64,000 bases of DNA from the NCBI RefSeq assembly GCF_002160985.1, contig NZ_NFLQ01000012.1, positions 43,531 through 107,530 of the forward strand. The letters are read 5' to 3'. Source of the DNA: Lachnoclostridium sp. An118. Lineage in GTDB: Bacteria; Bacillota; Clostridia; Lachnospirales; Lachnospiraceae. Numbering within the stretch: position 1 is the first letter of the stretch; every line of letters starts with the position of its first letter. Made by a program: the position numbers and the translations under genes. Below are positions 42,820 to 50,728 of the stretch, piece by piece. The notes beneath the pieces are model-generated. The model worked only from the letters and a program-made list of their open reading frames with translations, was not told where the DNA came from and made no database searches.

Positions 42820-43641
42820 ATGGACGAAAAGGAATATGGAATAGACCATGTCAGCATACGGAGAGGTCTGGACAATACGTTTTTGGTGGTGGAGTGCGGG
42901 GGAGAATATACAGAGGATTACCAGATGCGTATGCTGGAGGAAAACGATATGGGCGGCATTCTGTGTCCGCGGGGGCATGGCGAAGAGGGCATCAGTATGT
43001 ACGAGTATGATATCAGCGGGAAAATCTCGCTGAAGTCAAAGTACAAAGAAATGAAAATAGATATGAAAGAAATGATAAAGTTTATCACAGGGCTTTTGGA
43101 CGTTGTCAGGGAGATACACGACCATCTTCTGGATGCGGATCATCTGCTCCTGGACCCGGAGTATATCTTCTGGGAGGACGGGGCATACTTCTTCTGCTAT
43201 TATCCCGGCGGAGGCTGGAATGTATGGAAGGCTTTTCACCGCCTGACAGAACAGTTTGTGCAGTGGACGGATTTCAGGGACGACGCCAGTGTGCGCACCT
43301 CTTTTCTCTTACACAAAGAGACGATGAAGGAAAACTACAGTCTGCACAAGATCGCCAGGCAGCTGGAGGACATGCAGGAGGAAGAGGCGAAAAGAAAGAG
43401 GGGCGGTGAAGATCCGGGGGGCCGGGGAGGACCTGTGGGCAGGACAGGCGGAATGCTGCCGGAAGGCAGCAGCCAGGCTTACGACTCATCTGGGCACGAC
43501 TGGATCGCAAAGCAGGAAGCGGGAAGCATCATGCGGGAGACGGAAAATATGTGGCGCCCGGTCCGGGATTTCCTGCGCCGCCACAAAAAGCCGGGATGGC
43601 GGGACTGGGATGGCATTTATATAGACGAGGAGGAGCTGTAG
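42820..43641 (+). CDS. DUF6382-like protein without FHA domain
   Basis: 273 residues, soluble. The first 180 residues (GLDNTFLVVECGGEYTEDYQ, MKIDMKEMIKFITGLLDVV, LLLDPEYIFWEDGAYFFCYYPGG) fit the DUF6382 family found with clostridial Tad loci, in which an FHA domain often follows. Here the C-terminal 90 residues are low-complexity Gly/Arg/Glu-rich and no FHA domain is apparent. Probably a cytoplasmic regulator or assembly factor; role unproven. Last gene of the Tad operon. Confidence 0.65.
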   Translation: MDEKEYGIDHVSIRRGLDNTFLVVECGGEYTEDYQMRMLEENDMGGILCPRGHGEEGISMYEYDISGKISLKSKYKEMKIDMKEMIKFITGLLDVVREIHDHLLDADHLLLDPEYIFWEDGAYFFCYYPGGGWNVWKAFHRLTEQFVQWTDFRDDASVRTSFLLHKETMKENYSLHKIARQLEDMQEEEAKRKRGGEDPGGRGGPVGRTGGMLPEGSSQAYDSSGHDWIAKQEAGSIMRETENMWRPVRDFLRRHKKPGWRDWDGIYIDEEEL

Positions 43642-43691
43642 GCTTCCCTGTGCTGTTTTTTTAAAGAAAGACATCCAGATAGTGGAAATGT

Positions 43692-43822
43692 ATGGTATAA
43701 TAACCACAGCGTGGTTATTATACCTGCGCATAGAGCGGTTTCTGCGGAACCGCAGAAATCCGCTGCGCAACTGCCGGAGGTCCATGGCCGCCGTGGGGCC
43801 ATGGTATAATGACCACAGCGTG
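43692..43822. repeat. Hairpin cluster with 22-bp direct repeat
   Basis: ATGGTATAATAACCACAGCG (43692-43711) recurs with one change at 43801. The first copy is part of a perfect 14-bp inverted repeat (GGTATAATAACCAC/GTGGTTATTATACC, 43694-43724) with a TATAAT on each strand. Between lie a stem TTTCTGC/GCAGAAA extended by AGCGG/CCGCT and TGCGC/GCGCA (43725-43769) and CCATGGCC/GGCCATGG (43783-43804). May provide promoters for the rhomboid gene or be a small mobile repeat. Confidence 0.65.
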
Positions 43823-43893
43823 AACGTCATATCTGTTCGGTATGGCTGATGCGGATATCAGACAACAGTGCGGAAAATGAAAGGAAGTCTTGG

Positions 43894-44499
43894 ATGTACC
43901 GAAGGAAAGCCCCTTGTACGGCTGCTCTGATCGTGGTGAATGTGGCAGTATTTATATTCCTCAGCTTTGGCGGGATGACGGAGGACGCCTACTATATGCT
44001 CCAGAACGGAGCCATGTATCTTCCCCTCCTGCAGCAGGGCGAGTACTACCGGATGTTCACATCCATTTTTCTGCATTTTGGTTTTTCCCATCTGGTCAAC
44101 AATATGCTCATGCTGGGAGTGATGGGATGGCAGCTGGAGCTGGTGATCGGAAGGATAAAATTTCTGATCATCTATTTTGCGGCAGGGCTTGGCGGCAATG
44201 TGCTGTCTGCGCTGGCGGAGCTGAGGACCGGAGACTACGCTGTGAGTGCGGGGGCGTCCGGTGCCATATTCGGGATCATAGGGGCCCTTCTTTATATCGC
44301 GGTGCGCAATCACGGCCAGATAGGCAATGTGTCGGGGCAGGGCATCCTCATCATGGTCGTGCTCACCCTGTACTATGGATTTACAAGCTCGGGAGTAGAC
44401 AATTTTGCCCATATCGGCGGGCTGGCAGCGGGCTTTGTCCTGGCTGTCCTCCTATACAGGGAGAGAGACGAGGAATTCCGTTCCGGCGTTTTCCGCTGA
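43894..44499 (+). CDS. Rhomboid-family intramembrane serine protease
   Basis: 201 residues from ATG 43894 (AAAGGAAG upstream; ATG 43849 is the upstream alternative). Six membrane helices. The catalytic Ser is in SAGASGAIFGIIGA (GxSG) and the His in NFAHIGGLAAGF; HFGFSHLVNNMLML is the family His/Asn motif of helix 2. It cleaves membrane proteins within the bilayer; substrates unknown. It overlaps the end of the convergent kinase gene by 48 bases. Confidence 0.93.
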   Translation: MYRRKAPCTAALIVVNVAVFIFLSFGGMTEDAYYMLQNGAMYLPLLQQGEYYRMFTSIFLHFGFSHLVNNMLMLGVMGWQLELVIGRIKFLIIYFAAGLGGNVLSALAELRTGDYAVSAGASGAIFGIIGALLYIAVRNHGQIGNVSGQGILIMVVLTLYYGFTSSGVDNFAHIGGLAAGFVLAVLLYRERDEEFRSGVFR

Positions 44500-45177
44500 T
44501 GTCACGGAAATGCTTCCGCCGTGGGCCCGGACGGTCCGCTCTGCGATGGCAAGTCCCAGCCCTGTGCCTCCCTGCTTGAATGTGACAAAGGGCTCGAAGA
44601 TGTGCTCCAGCTGCTCCCTGGCGATACCGCACCCGGTGTCCCGGACAGAGACGGTGATCGTGGAGGAGGAGCAGGCTGCTTCCAGGCGGATGGAGCCTTC
44701 ATCGGCAATGGCTTCCCTCGCGTTTCGGAGAAGGTTAAGAAAGACCTCCCTTAACTTCACCCGGTCCCCCTTGAAGGCGGGAAGAGCCGGGTCCAGGCGG
44801 GATGTGAATTCAACCGGGCTTTCTGCGCAGGAGGCGGCAAAGGAGAGGACGACCTGTTCCATAAACGAGCGGAAGGAAAATTCCGTCAAAAACAGGGACC
44901 GGCTGTGGTTCAGGGAAGACAGATCTGTGAGGAGCTGCTGCATATATTCCACATCCTCCCGCATGGACAGCCAGTACCGGTCTGAGACGATATCCGGATG
45001 ACGGGACTCCAGAAGCTGGAGAGTGCTGTATACAAGGGTCAGAGGGTTTCGTATCTCATGGCTGATGGAGGCCACGGCCTCCTCGTGGGATGCGAGGAGC
45101 TTTTCGATGAGCGCGCGGTTTTCCGGCGAACTTGCCATGAGCTGCTGCAATTTGTCGTGATCTGTGCTCGTAAACAT
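44452..45177 (-). CDS. Soluble sensor histidine kinase (orphan)
   Basis: 241 residues with HisKA (phospho-acceptor His about 40, SISHEIRNPLTLVYS) and HATPase_c (N box NLLRNAREAIADE, G1 VRDTGCGIA, G2 GTGLGLAIAERTVRAHGG). No membrane segment and no PAS or other sensor domain; only about 35 residues precede HisKA. No response regulator is adjacent. This short cytoplasmic type resembles sporulation phosphorelay kinases, but that is only a suggestion. Confidence 0.9.
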   Translation of the reverse strand: MFTSTDHDKLQQLMASSPENRALIEKLLASHEEAVASISHEIRNPLTLVYSTLQLLESRHPDIVSDRYWLSMREDVEYMQQLLTDLSSLNHSRSLFLTEFSFRSFMEQVVLSFAASCAESPVEFTSRLDPALPAFKGDRVKLREVFLNLLRNAREAIADEGSIRLEAACSSSTITVSVRDTGCGIAREQLEHIFEPFVTFKQGGTGLGLAIAERTVRAHGGSISVTSAENAGTEFLVSLPV

Positions 45178-45265
45178 AGTTTATTACCGCCTTTCTGAAG
45201 ATAAAGTTTAGCATCGGCGGTAAAAATATTCAATCACAATTTAGGAAAGAAAGAGGGAAAAGAAG

Positions 45266-45685
45266 ATGAGAGATGACAACTGTATTTTTTGCAAGATAGC
45301 AAACGGGGAGATCCCCTCAGCGACGATCTATGAGGATGAGGATTTCCGGGCAATCCTGGACCTGGGCCCGGCCTCAAAGGGACATGCGCTGCTTCTCCCC
45401 AAGGAGCACTACGGGGACCTCTTCGCCCTGCCGGATGAGACAGCGGCCAAGGTGCTCCCAACAGCAAAAAAGATCGTCTCACGCATGAAGAGCGTGCTGG
45501 GCTGTGACGGCTACAATCTTGTGCAGAACAATGGAACATGTGCGGGACAGACGGTGTTCCACTTCCATATGCACATGATCCCCCGCTACGAGGATGATGG
45601 AGTGGGTATCGGCTGGAAGATGGGCGAGCTCAGCGACGCGGACAGAGATGAGATACTGGCAAAGCTGAAGGAAGACCAGCAGTAA
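45266..45685 (+). CDS. HIT-family nucleotide hydrolase
   Basis: 139 residues. The histidine triad is VFHFHMHMIPR; CIFCKIANGEIPSATIYED is the usual N-terminus with CxxC. Hydrolyses or transfers nucleoside phosphoramidates. AAGAGGGAAAAGAAG precedes the ATG. Confidence 0.95.
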   Translation: MRDDNCIFCKIANGEIPSATIYEDEDFRAILDLGPASKGHALLLPKEHYGDLFALPDETAAKVLPTAKKIVSRMKSVLGCDGYNLVQNNGTCAGQTVFHFHMHMIPRYEDDGVGIGWKMGELSDADRDEILAKLKEDQQ

Positions 45686-45717
45686 TCCGGAAAACACAGA
45701 AAACATATAAACTGAAG

Positions 45718-46287
45718 ATGAAGGAAAATGATGTGGGAATTGAGTTCATAGGCAGACAAGGGTTCGACGCGGTTTACGAGAAGTACAAGAACCTCATTTT
45801 CCAGACAGCGTTTCTGTACATAAAAGAGTGGTATGCGGCAGAAGATATCATGCAGGAGACCTTTCTGCGGTATTACATTTACATGGAACACACGAGAGTA
45901 GAGAACACAAAAAGCTGGCTTCTGACCACGGCTAAGAATATTGCGCTGAATTACATCAGAGATAACAGCCGCAGTACTGTCCTGAGCATGGAAGATGAGG
46001 AGGAAGGCGTATATGGCTCTGGGGAGGGCGGTGAGGAAATCTTCTTTGACAAGCTTTGGAGGAGAGAAGTGCTCCTGGCTGCTGACACGATCCTGGATGC
46101 ACTGTATCGCAGGAACAGGAGATGGTATGACGCGGTCACTCTCGCGTATTGTATGGAAAAGCCTCAGAAGGAGGTCGCTGCTTGTATGGATATGAGTCTG
46201 GAAAGTCTGCAGAGTATGCTGTACAGAGCGAGAAACTGGATAAAGGAAACTTACAGGGAAGAATTTGACCACATCCATGAAGCGTAA
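45718..46287 (+). CDS. Sigma-70 family (ECF-type) sigma factor
   Basis: 189 residues. Region 2 spans about 15-90 (AVYEKYKNLIFQTAFLYIKE, AAEDIMQETFLRYY, TKSWLLTTAKNIALNYIRD), region 4 about 125-180 (VTLAYCMEKPQKEVAACMDMSLESLQSMLYRARNWI, helix-turn-helix). The acidic linker DEEEGVYGSGEGGEE separates them. It follows the HIT gene by 32 bases. An anti-sigma-like membrane protein is encoded at 47524 beyond murG, which could be its partner. Confidence 0.88.
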   Translation: MKENDVGIEFIGRQGFDAVYEKYKNLIFQTAFLYIKEWYAAEDIMQETFLRYYIYMEHTRVENTKSWLLTTAKNIALNYIRDNSRSTVLSMEDEEEGVYGSGEGGEEIFFDKLWRREVLLAADTILDALYRRNRRWYDAVTLAYCMEKPQKEVAACMDMSLESLQSMLYRARNWIKETYREEFDHIHEA

Positions 46288-46317
46288 AAACAGGTGTCGT
46301 TCTGACACCTGTTTTTT
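46286..46317. terminator. Bidirectional terminator between the sigma factor and murG
   Basis: AAAAACAGGTGTC, five-base loop, GACACCTGTTTTTT; serves both convergent genes. Confidence 0.9.
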
Positions 46318-46329
46318 AAAGACAAGCGG

Positions 46330-47397
46330 CTATTCATTGACAGCAGACTCGATTAAATCAATAATGGTATCAATAGAGTCCTGCTGATGGGATCTGGACA
46401 TGGCCTCGATGTACTGCTGCCTGTTCTCGTAGAGAGTGTGGACGCAGGAGAGCAATTTTTCATTTGTCATGTCCTCTTCCTCCAGTACCATGCTGAAGCC
46501 CTGGCGCTCAAAGGACCGTGCGTTCAGTATCTGGTCGCCCCGACTCGCGTTTGCGGAGAGTGGGATCAGCAGGTTGGGCTTATGCAGTGCGAGGAGTTCA
46601 CAGATGGCATTGGCTCCCGCCCTGGAGATGACGATGTCTGTCAGGGCAAAGAGGTCCTTTAGCTCATCCTTGATATATTCATACTGCACATAGCCGTTCA
46701 GGTTGTTTAAGGTGGGGTCAAGCTTGCCGCGGCCGCACAGGTGGATGACCTGAAAATCCTTCAGGAGCTCCGGGAGGCTGCTCCGCACCGCATTGTTTAC
46801 AGCTACGGCTCCCAGGCTTCCTCCGATCACGAGGATGACCGGCTTATCTGAAGTAAAGCCCGTGAAGCTCCGCGCTTTTTCGGCGTCTCCCTCGAGAAGC
46901 TCCTGGCGGATGGGAGAGCCGGTCAGGACTGCCTTTTCGGCAGGGAGAAGCTCCACGGTCTCCGGGAAATTGCAGCACACCTTCACTGCGGAGGGGATGG
47001 AGAGCTTGTTGGCAAGCCCGGGCGTCATATCAGATTCGTGGATGATAACGGGGACTTTACATTGCTTTCCCGCCATGACGACCGGGACGGACACAAAGCC
47101 TCCCTTGGAGAAGATCACATCCGGTTTGAGAAGGCGGATGAGCTTTTTCGCCTCGCCAAAACCCTTCAGCACCCGGAAGGGGTCGGTAAAGTTCTGAATG
47201 CTGAAATAGCGGCGCAGCTTTCCGGAGGATATCCCGTGGTAGGGAATTCCGAACTGTTCGATCAGCTCCTTCTCAATGCCATTGTAGGAGCCGATGTAGT
47301 GAATATCATATTGTAACTCCCGCAGCCGGGGAAGCAGTGCGATATTCGGGGTGACGTGGCCCGCGGTACCGCCGCCAGTTAAAATAATACGTTTCAT
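46330..47397 (-). CDS. murG: MurG, UDP-GlcNAc:lipid I GlcNAc-transferase
   Basis: 355 residues. Makes lipid II from lipid I on the inner face of the membrane. GT-B fold with N-terminal TGGGTAGHVTPNIAL, the HESDMTPGLANKL loop, and C-terminal VIGGSLGA and SRAGANAICELLAL UDP-GlcNAc-binding region. It stands alone, outside a dcw cluster. Start ATG 47397 with AGGAATAC upstream. Confidence 0.97.
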   Translation of the reverse strand: MKRIILTGGGTAGHVTPNIALLPRLRELQYDIHYIGSYNGIEKELIEQFGIPYHGISSGKLRRYFSIQNFTDPFRVLKGFGEAKKLIRLLKPDVIFSKGGFVSVPVVMAGKQCKVPVIIHESDMTPGLANKLSIPSAVKVCCNFPETVELLPAEKAVLTGSPIRQELLEGDAEKARSFTGFTSDKPVILVIGGSLGAVAVNNAVRSSLPELLKDFQVIHLCGRGKLDPTLNNLNGYVQYEYIKDELKDLFALTDIVISRAGANAICELLALHKPNLLIPLSANASRGDQILNARSFERQGFSMVLEEEDMTNEKLLSCVHTLYENRQQYIEAMSRSHQQDSIDTIIDLIESAVNE

Positions 47398-47523
47398 GAT
47401 ATGTGTATTCCTCCGATTTTAGTTTCTATTAACAATTGTAAACGTAAGTGCGTCGGGGGTCAAGAAAAAGAATTGATCACAGTGCGAAAGAGATAGTCAA
47501 AGAGACCGTCAGAGAGGGAATCG

Positions 47524-48429
47524 ATGAGAGAACATTTTAATGGTGAACAATCCTGCGAGGAGCAGAGAGAAGAAGAGAAGCTTGCGGCTCTCCTGGAAGA
47601 GCAGATGAGAAAGGAAGCAGAGCAGATTGAGAAAGAGCTGGAAGATAATCCTGAGATTGCCGCACTGTCTCCGGACGACAGCGCGAAAGAGAAGCTGTAC
47701 GAAAGGATAGAGGAGTACGAGCGGCAGCAGGCTGTGCGCAGGCTGTCGCCGGAGGACCAGGAGGCCCTGCGCCTTGGCCGGCAGCTCCAGAAGGAGAAAG
47801 CCGCGGGGGAGGAAGCCGCGGCCGGCGTCAAAGCCGGGCGTGGGAAAAAGCGCTTCCTCAAGCGCCTGGCCGGAGTCGCCGCAGTGTTCGTCATCGTGGC
47901 GGCTGTGGGGATCACAGGCGTCGGCGGACCGGATAGGGTGATGGAGGTACTGCAGCAGGTGGTGGGAGGAAGGGAATTAACGACGGTTAATTCTGATGAA
48001 AGAGAAATTTTAGAATTTGGAGTAGAAGAAGAGGAAGAAGCATATCAAAAAGTTAGAGATAACTTTAGGATTGAACCTGTAAGAATTGTTAATCTTCTTC
48101 CTGAAATGGAATTTTCTGATATGCAGATAGATGTAGATTTGAAAGTGGCCAATATTTTCTATAATGCTAATGGAAATATAATTTCCTATATTATAAATTG
48201 TTCTCAAGACGATGCGGTATGGGGGGCGGATATAGAAGATATATTAATACGAGAATATACTTATCCCTTAGAAACAGTGAAAGTATTAGTACAAGAGTAT
48301 CAAATAGAGCAAAGTGATCAAAAGACTTACACAGCAAAGTTTGAGTATTGTGACGTACATTATCAGCTTAGTGGTGTTCTAACAGAGGAAGATATGGAGC
48401 AAATTTTAAATAATCTACATTTTTCATAA
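47524..48429 (+). CDS. Single-pass membrane protein, DUF4367/anti-sigma-like, chimeric composition
   Basis: 301 residues. A highly charged N-terminal coiled-coil region (about 1-100), one membrane helix (LAGVAAVFVIVAAVGITGVG, about 112-131) and an extracellular domain whose end (TYTAKFEYCDVHYQLSGVLTEEDMEQILNNL) resembles DUF4367. This layout is that of anti-sigma or sensor proteins. Base composition changes abruptly near 47975 (about residue 150): before it, codons are GC-rich like the neighbours; after it, strongly AT-rich. The gene seems to be a recombinant with an imported 3' half. Confidence 0.6.
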   Translation: MREHFNGEQSCEEQREEEKLAALLEEQMRKEAEQIEKELEDNPEIAALSPDDSAKEKLYERIEEYERQQAVRRLSPEDQEALRLGRQLQKEKAAGEEAAAGVKAGRGKKRFLKRLAGVAAVFVIVAAVGITGVGGPDRVMEVLQQVVGGRELTTVNSDEREILEFGVEEEEEAYQKVRDNFRIEPVRIVNLLPEMEFSDMQIDVDLKVANIFYNANGNIISYIINCSQDDAVWGADIEDILIREYTYPLETVKVLVQEYQIEQSDQKTYTAKFEYCDVHYQLSGVLTEEDMEQILNNLHFS

Positions 48430-48508
48430 AAGTGCGTCAGTTTTTGTGAAGTTATGTGTCTTACTATATGGAAAGAAAAGCAGAACAAGGAAAAGGAGGG
48501 ACGTTTAT

Positions 48509-49000
48509 TTGAAAAAGAAACTGATATCTGTATGCTTCGCAGCTGTGTTGATGATGGGCCTTACAATAACCGCAGAATTCCCAACAAAAGCAAATGAAAG
48601 CAAGCCTATGTTAGACGGCTCATATCTGACATGCGAAGATGAATCTACAGGTATTGCGGGCGCAATGACCAGAGGCGTGGATCTGCAGACAGGATATTCC
48701 AAACTCAGGGATTTGGGGAATGGGAAAATCTATGCCGGTGGGACAACTATCGCCAATCATGATGTGGAGTCAATTAAAGTGACTGTTATTGTAGAAAGAG
48801 CCAAAAATGAAGATGACAGTTGGCATTATGTTGATTCGTGGAGAAAAGAAAACAAAGACACGTTCAGTGTCAGCACGAGCAAAATGCTGGAAGTGGAAGG
48901 AGACTGGTATTATCGTGTCCGTTGCTTTCATTCGGCAGGTAATGACATGAGCAGTTCACTTACTAATGGCCTCTATATCGATGTGCCCGAAGAAGACTAA
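48509..49000 (+). CDS. Small secreted protein, DUF6147-like
   Basis: 163 residues with a signal peptide (KKKLISVCFAAVLMMGLTIT...TKA). The mature part is beta-rich (DLQTGYSKLRDLGNGKIYAGG, WYYRVRCFHSAGND) and resembles DUF6147-type secreted proteins, function unknown. The start is TTG 48509, with AAGGAGG about 9 bases upstream. It lies in the AT-rich patch directly after the chimeric gene, possibly as part of the same imported piece. Confidence 0.62.
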   Translation: MKKKLISVCFAAVLMMGLTITAEFPTKANESKPMLDGSYLTCEDESTGIAGAMTRGVDLQTGYSKLRDLGNGKIYAGGTTIANHDVESIKVTVIVERAKNEDDSWHYVDSWRKENKDTFSVSTSKMLEVEGDWYYRVRCFHSAGNDMSSSLTNGLYIDVPEED

Positions 49001-49014
49001 AAAACAAAAAAATT

Positions 49015-49273
49015 AAAAAACCAAACCAAGAGAACATTTAAAACCCGATCGTTTGATCGAAAAGCCCAGATGGGCACCAAACCATCCTGCCAGGCTGCTG
49101 TATCTGCTGCTTCGTGGCGCACCTGGAAACAATAATCAAACAATAATTTTATTTTTTCCTTACATTGAGAAGCCGTCATACAGGCCCGAAAGGGCTAAAG
49201 CCGTCGTGAAGCAGCAGATACAGCAGCTTGGCGGGACATAAGAGAACGCACACAAAAAAAGAAAAAACCAAAC
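49015..49273 (+). repeat. 12-bp direct repeats flanking a structured-RNA segment
   Basis: AAAAAACCAAAC occurs at 49015-49026 and again at 49262-49273, enclosing the candidate structured RNA. They could be the scars of an insertion, or chance in A-rich DNA. Confidence 0.45.
49046..49235 (+). ncRNA. Candidate structured RNA with 34-bp stem
   Basis: Three elements in order: hairpin CGATC-GTTT-GATCG (49046-49059), hairpin GCCC-AGAT-GGGC (49064-49075), and a long stem pairing 49086-49119 with 49202-49235. Every one of the 34 positions pairs; the non-Watson-Crick ones are all G-U when read on the plus strand, which would be A-C mismatches on the minus strand. Inside the 82-nt loop is GCCC-GAAA-GGGC (49184-49195). 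This fits selection for RNA structure on the plus strand. No family recognised; no reverse transcriptase or transposase adjacent. Confidence 0.6.
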
Positions 49274-49276
49274 GAG

Positions 49277-49323
49277 AGAGAGGGCGCTGCCACCCATAGG
49301 AGTGGCAGCGGGCCCTCTCTTTC
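49277..49323. terminator. Terminator after the structured RNA / TSCPD gene
   Basis: AGAGAGGGC and CTGCCAC pair with GTGGCAG and GCCCTCTCT; TTTCC follows on the plus strand and a CT-poor, T-rich tract on the minus strand, so it may serve both sides. Confidence 0.7.
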
Positions 49324-49341
49324 CAATTCAGCGGTTTTGTG

Positions 49342-49593
49342 TTATTTCTGCTGTGCCTTTGCCATGTGCAGGGCTTTGGCAAGCTGATCCGGGCAGGATG
49401 TGGGTTTGAAGCCGCACTGGATGCCCTCGATGCGGGAGATGGCCTCGTCCACGTTCATGCCCTCCACAAGCCGGGCAACTCCCTGGGTGTTTCCGGAGCA
49501 GCCCCCTACGAACTCTACGGATTTGATAGTATCGCCGTCCAGCTCTACGTTGATGAGCTGGGAACAGACGCCCTGTGGTCTGAACTGTATCAT
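49342..49593 (-). CDS. TSCPD-domain protein
   Basis: 83 residues: FRPQGVCSQLINVELDGDTI, VEFVGGCSGNTQGVARLVEGM, IEGIQCGFKPTSCPDQLAKAL. The closing TSCPD motif and the three conserved Cys define the family, related to a C-terminal domain of class II ribonucleotide reductase; the stand-alone form has no known function. GGAGG lies upstream of the ATG on the minus strand. Confidence 0.9.
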   Translation of the reverse strand: MIQFRPQGVCSQLINVELDGDTIKSVEFVGGCSGNTQGVARLVEGMNVDEAISRIEGIQCGFKPTSCPDQLAKALHMAKAQQK

Positions 49594-49705
49594 GATAGAA
49601 ACCTCCTTATCCTTTGTACTCCCTGTGCAGAGTCCTGCGCAGGAGAGGTGATGTCTTTTGTCGAGGGAATTATAGCAGAAAGACAGGCTGAAATCAATGG
49701 CTGTG

Positions 49706-50325
49706 TCACAGACCGTATTTCTGGAACAGCTCCTCTCTGTAGGCAGAGTCAGATGCGGCTTTAATGATCTGGTCTTCCTTTTTCTCTTTGCTGAGAAGAA
49801 GGATAAGCCTGCTATAGCGGTCGGACGCCTGCTGTCGTCCGATGCGTGTCCACTCCTCGCGTCCCTTCTCTATTGCGTCATCCCATATCATCTGTCCAAG
49901 CTTTGTCATGGCGATCGCCTCCTTTATTGCTTCAAGGTCCTTGTTTTTCAAAAATTTTACTGCGAAAGCGTAGAGTATCGCTTCCATCTTTTGGATCTCC
50001 TCCGGGGCAAAAGAGCCCTCAGCTGATTTCAGGAGCTGGATTGCCTGCAAGATCCGGTCCTTCTGACTGCTGCTGTCTCCCATCAGGGGCGAGAGGAGAA
50101 GCGGGATAATGTCTTCCCTCGACACAGAAGAGCCGCTTCGCCCGGCAAGACGGGCAAAGAGCTGGTCCGAATTGTCATCCTTGAGGCAGGTCAGGCGGAC
50201 CGGACGGCCCTCTCCGGAATGCCCAGCCAGTGGATCAGCTCGTCGCCAAAATAGTCTGCAGCGGACTTGAAGGCCAGATCTTCAAGGTGGGAAAGCTCCG
50301 TGTTTGGCTTGTTTTTTTCCTGCAA
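49706..50325 (-). pseudogene. Rpn/PD-(D/E)XK transposase-family remnant
   Basis: The N-terminal piece (50325-50191, TTG start with GGAGG 5 bases upstream) reads LEDLAFKSAADYFGDELIHW LGI (two parts of one run), the usual start of Rpn-like proteins, then stops. Overlapping it in another frame, the C-terminal piece (VRLTCLKDDNSDQLFARL, REDIIPLLLSPLMG, KMEAILYAFAVKFL, AIAMTKLGQMIWDD) runs to 49706 and matches the family's C-terminal half. The middle, where the nuclease core would be, is missing. So an internal deletion with frameshift has killed the gene. Confidence 0.72.
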
Positions 50326-50631
50326 TATGTCCTCCGTTTCCGGCGGCACAGGAACTGTTTTCTTATCCTTATCATAACATAACAGATAGCAGATTGCCTT
50401 GATCTTATCATAATAATTGTAAAAAATCCGTTGGATATCTGTCCGATGCGGACTGAGATATTCAGATGAGTATAATAATAGAAACAATCTGCGGCCAGAA
50501 GGCGCGGCAGATGAACATGGGGCGACAGGAAAACAGCACTGTGCAGCTGCTATCTGTATACTGTCTACGATACCATGGAGGACGGGGGAAAGCAAGGACT
50601 TCCCTGCCGATCGCAGATCCATTCCCGTAGA
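50326..50631. other. Non-coding stretch upstream of the Rpn remnant
   Basis: Around 400 bases between the Rpn remnant and mtnN. Apart from the mtnN promoter at 50632-50660 I see no gene, repeat or strong hairpin; AT-rich near 50350-50500 and GC-richer towards mtnN. Confidence 0.5.
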
Positions 50632-50660
50632 TTGCAAACCCATCCCTCCCACGGTATAAT
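50632..50660 (+). promoter_or_regulatory. Promoter of mtnN
   Basis: TTGCAA (50632-50637), 17-base spacer, TATAAT (50655-50660). Confidence 0.65.
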
Positions 50661-50728
50661 GGAGGGGCAGCAAAAAGAAGGTTATCAGACATGATCATTT
50701 ATTTTATTAGGTAGAAAGGATGAGCAAG

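Noticed and set aside
49046..49235. Retron msr-msd or IS200/IS605 end
   Set aside because: No reverse transcriptase, TnpA or TnpB gene, or recognisable fragment of one, is adjacent.
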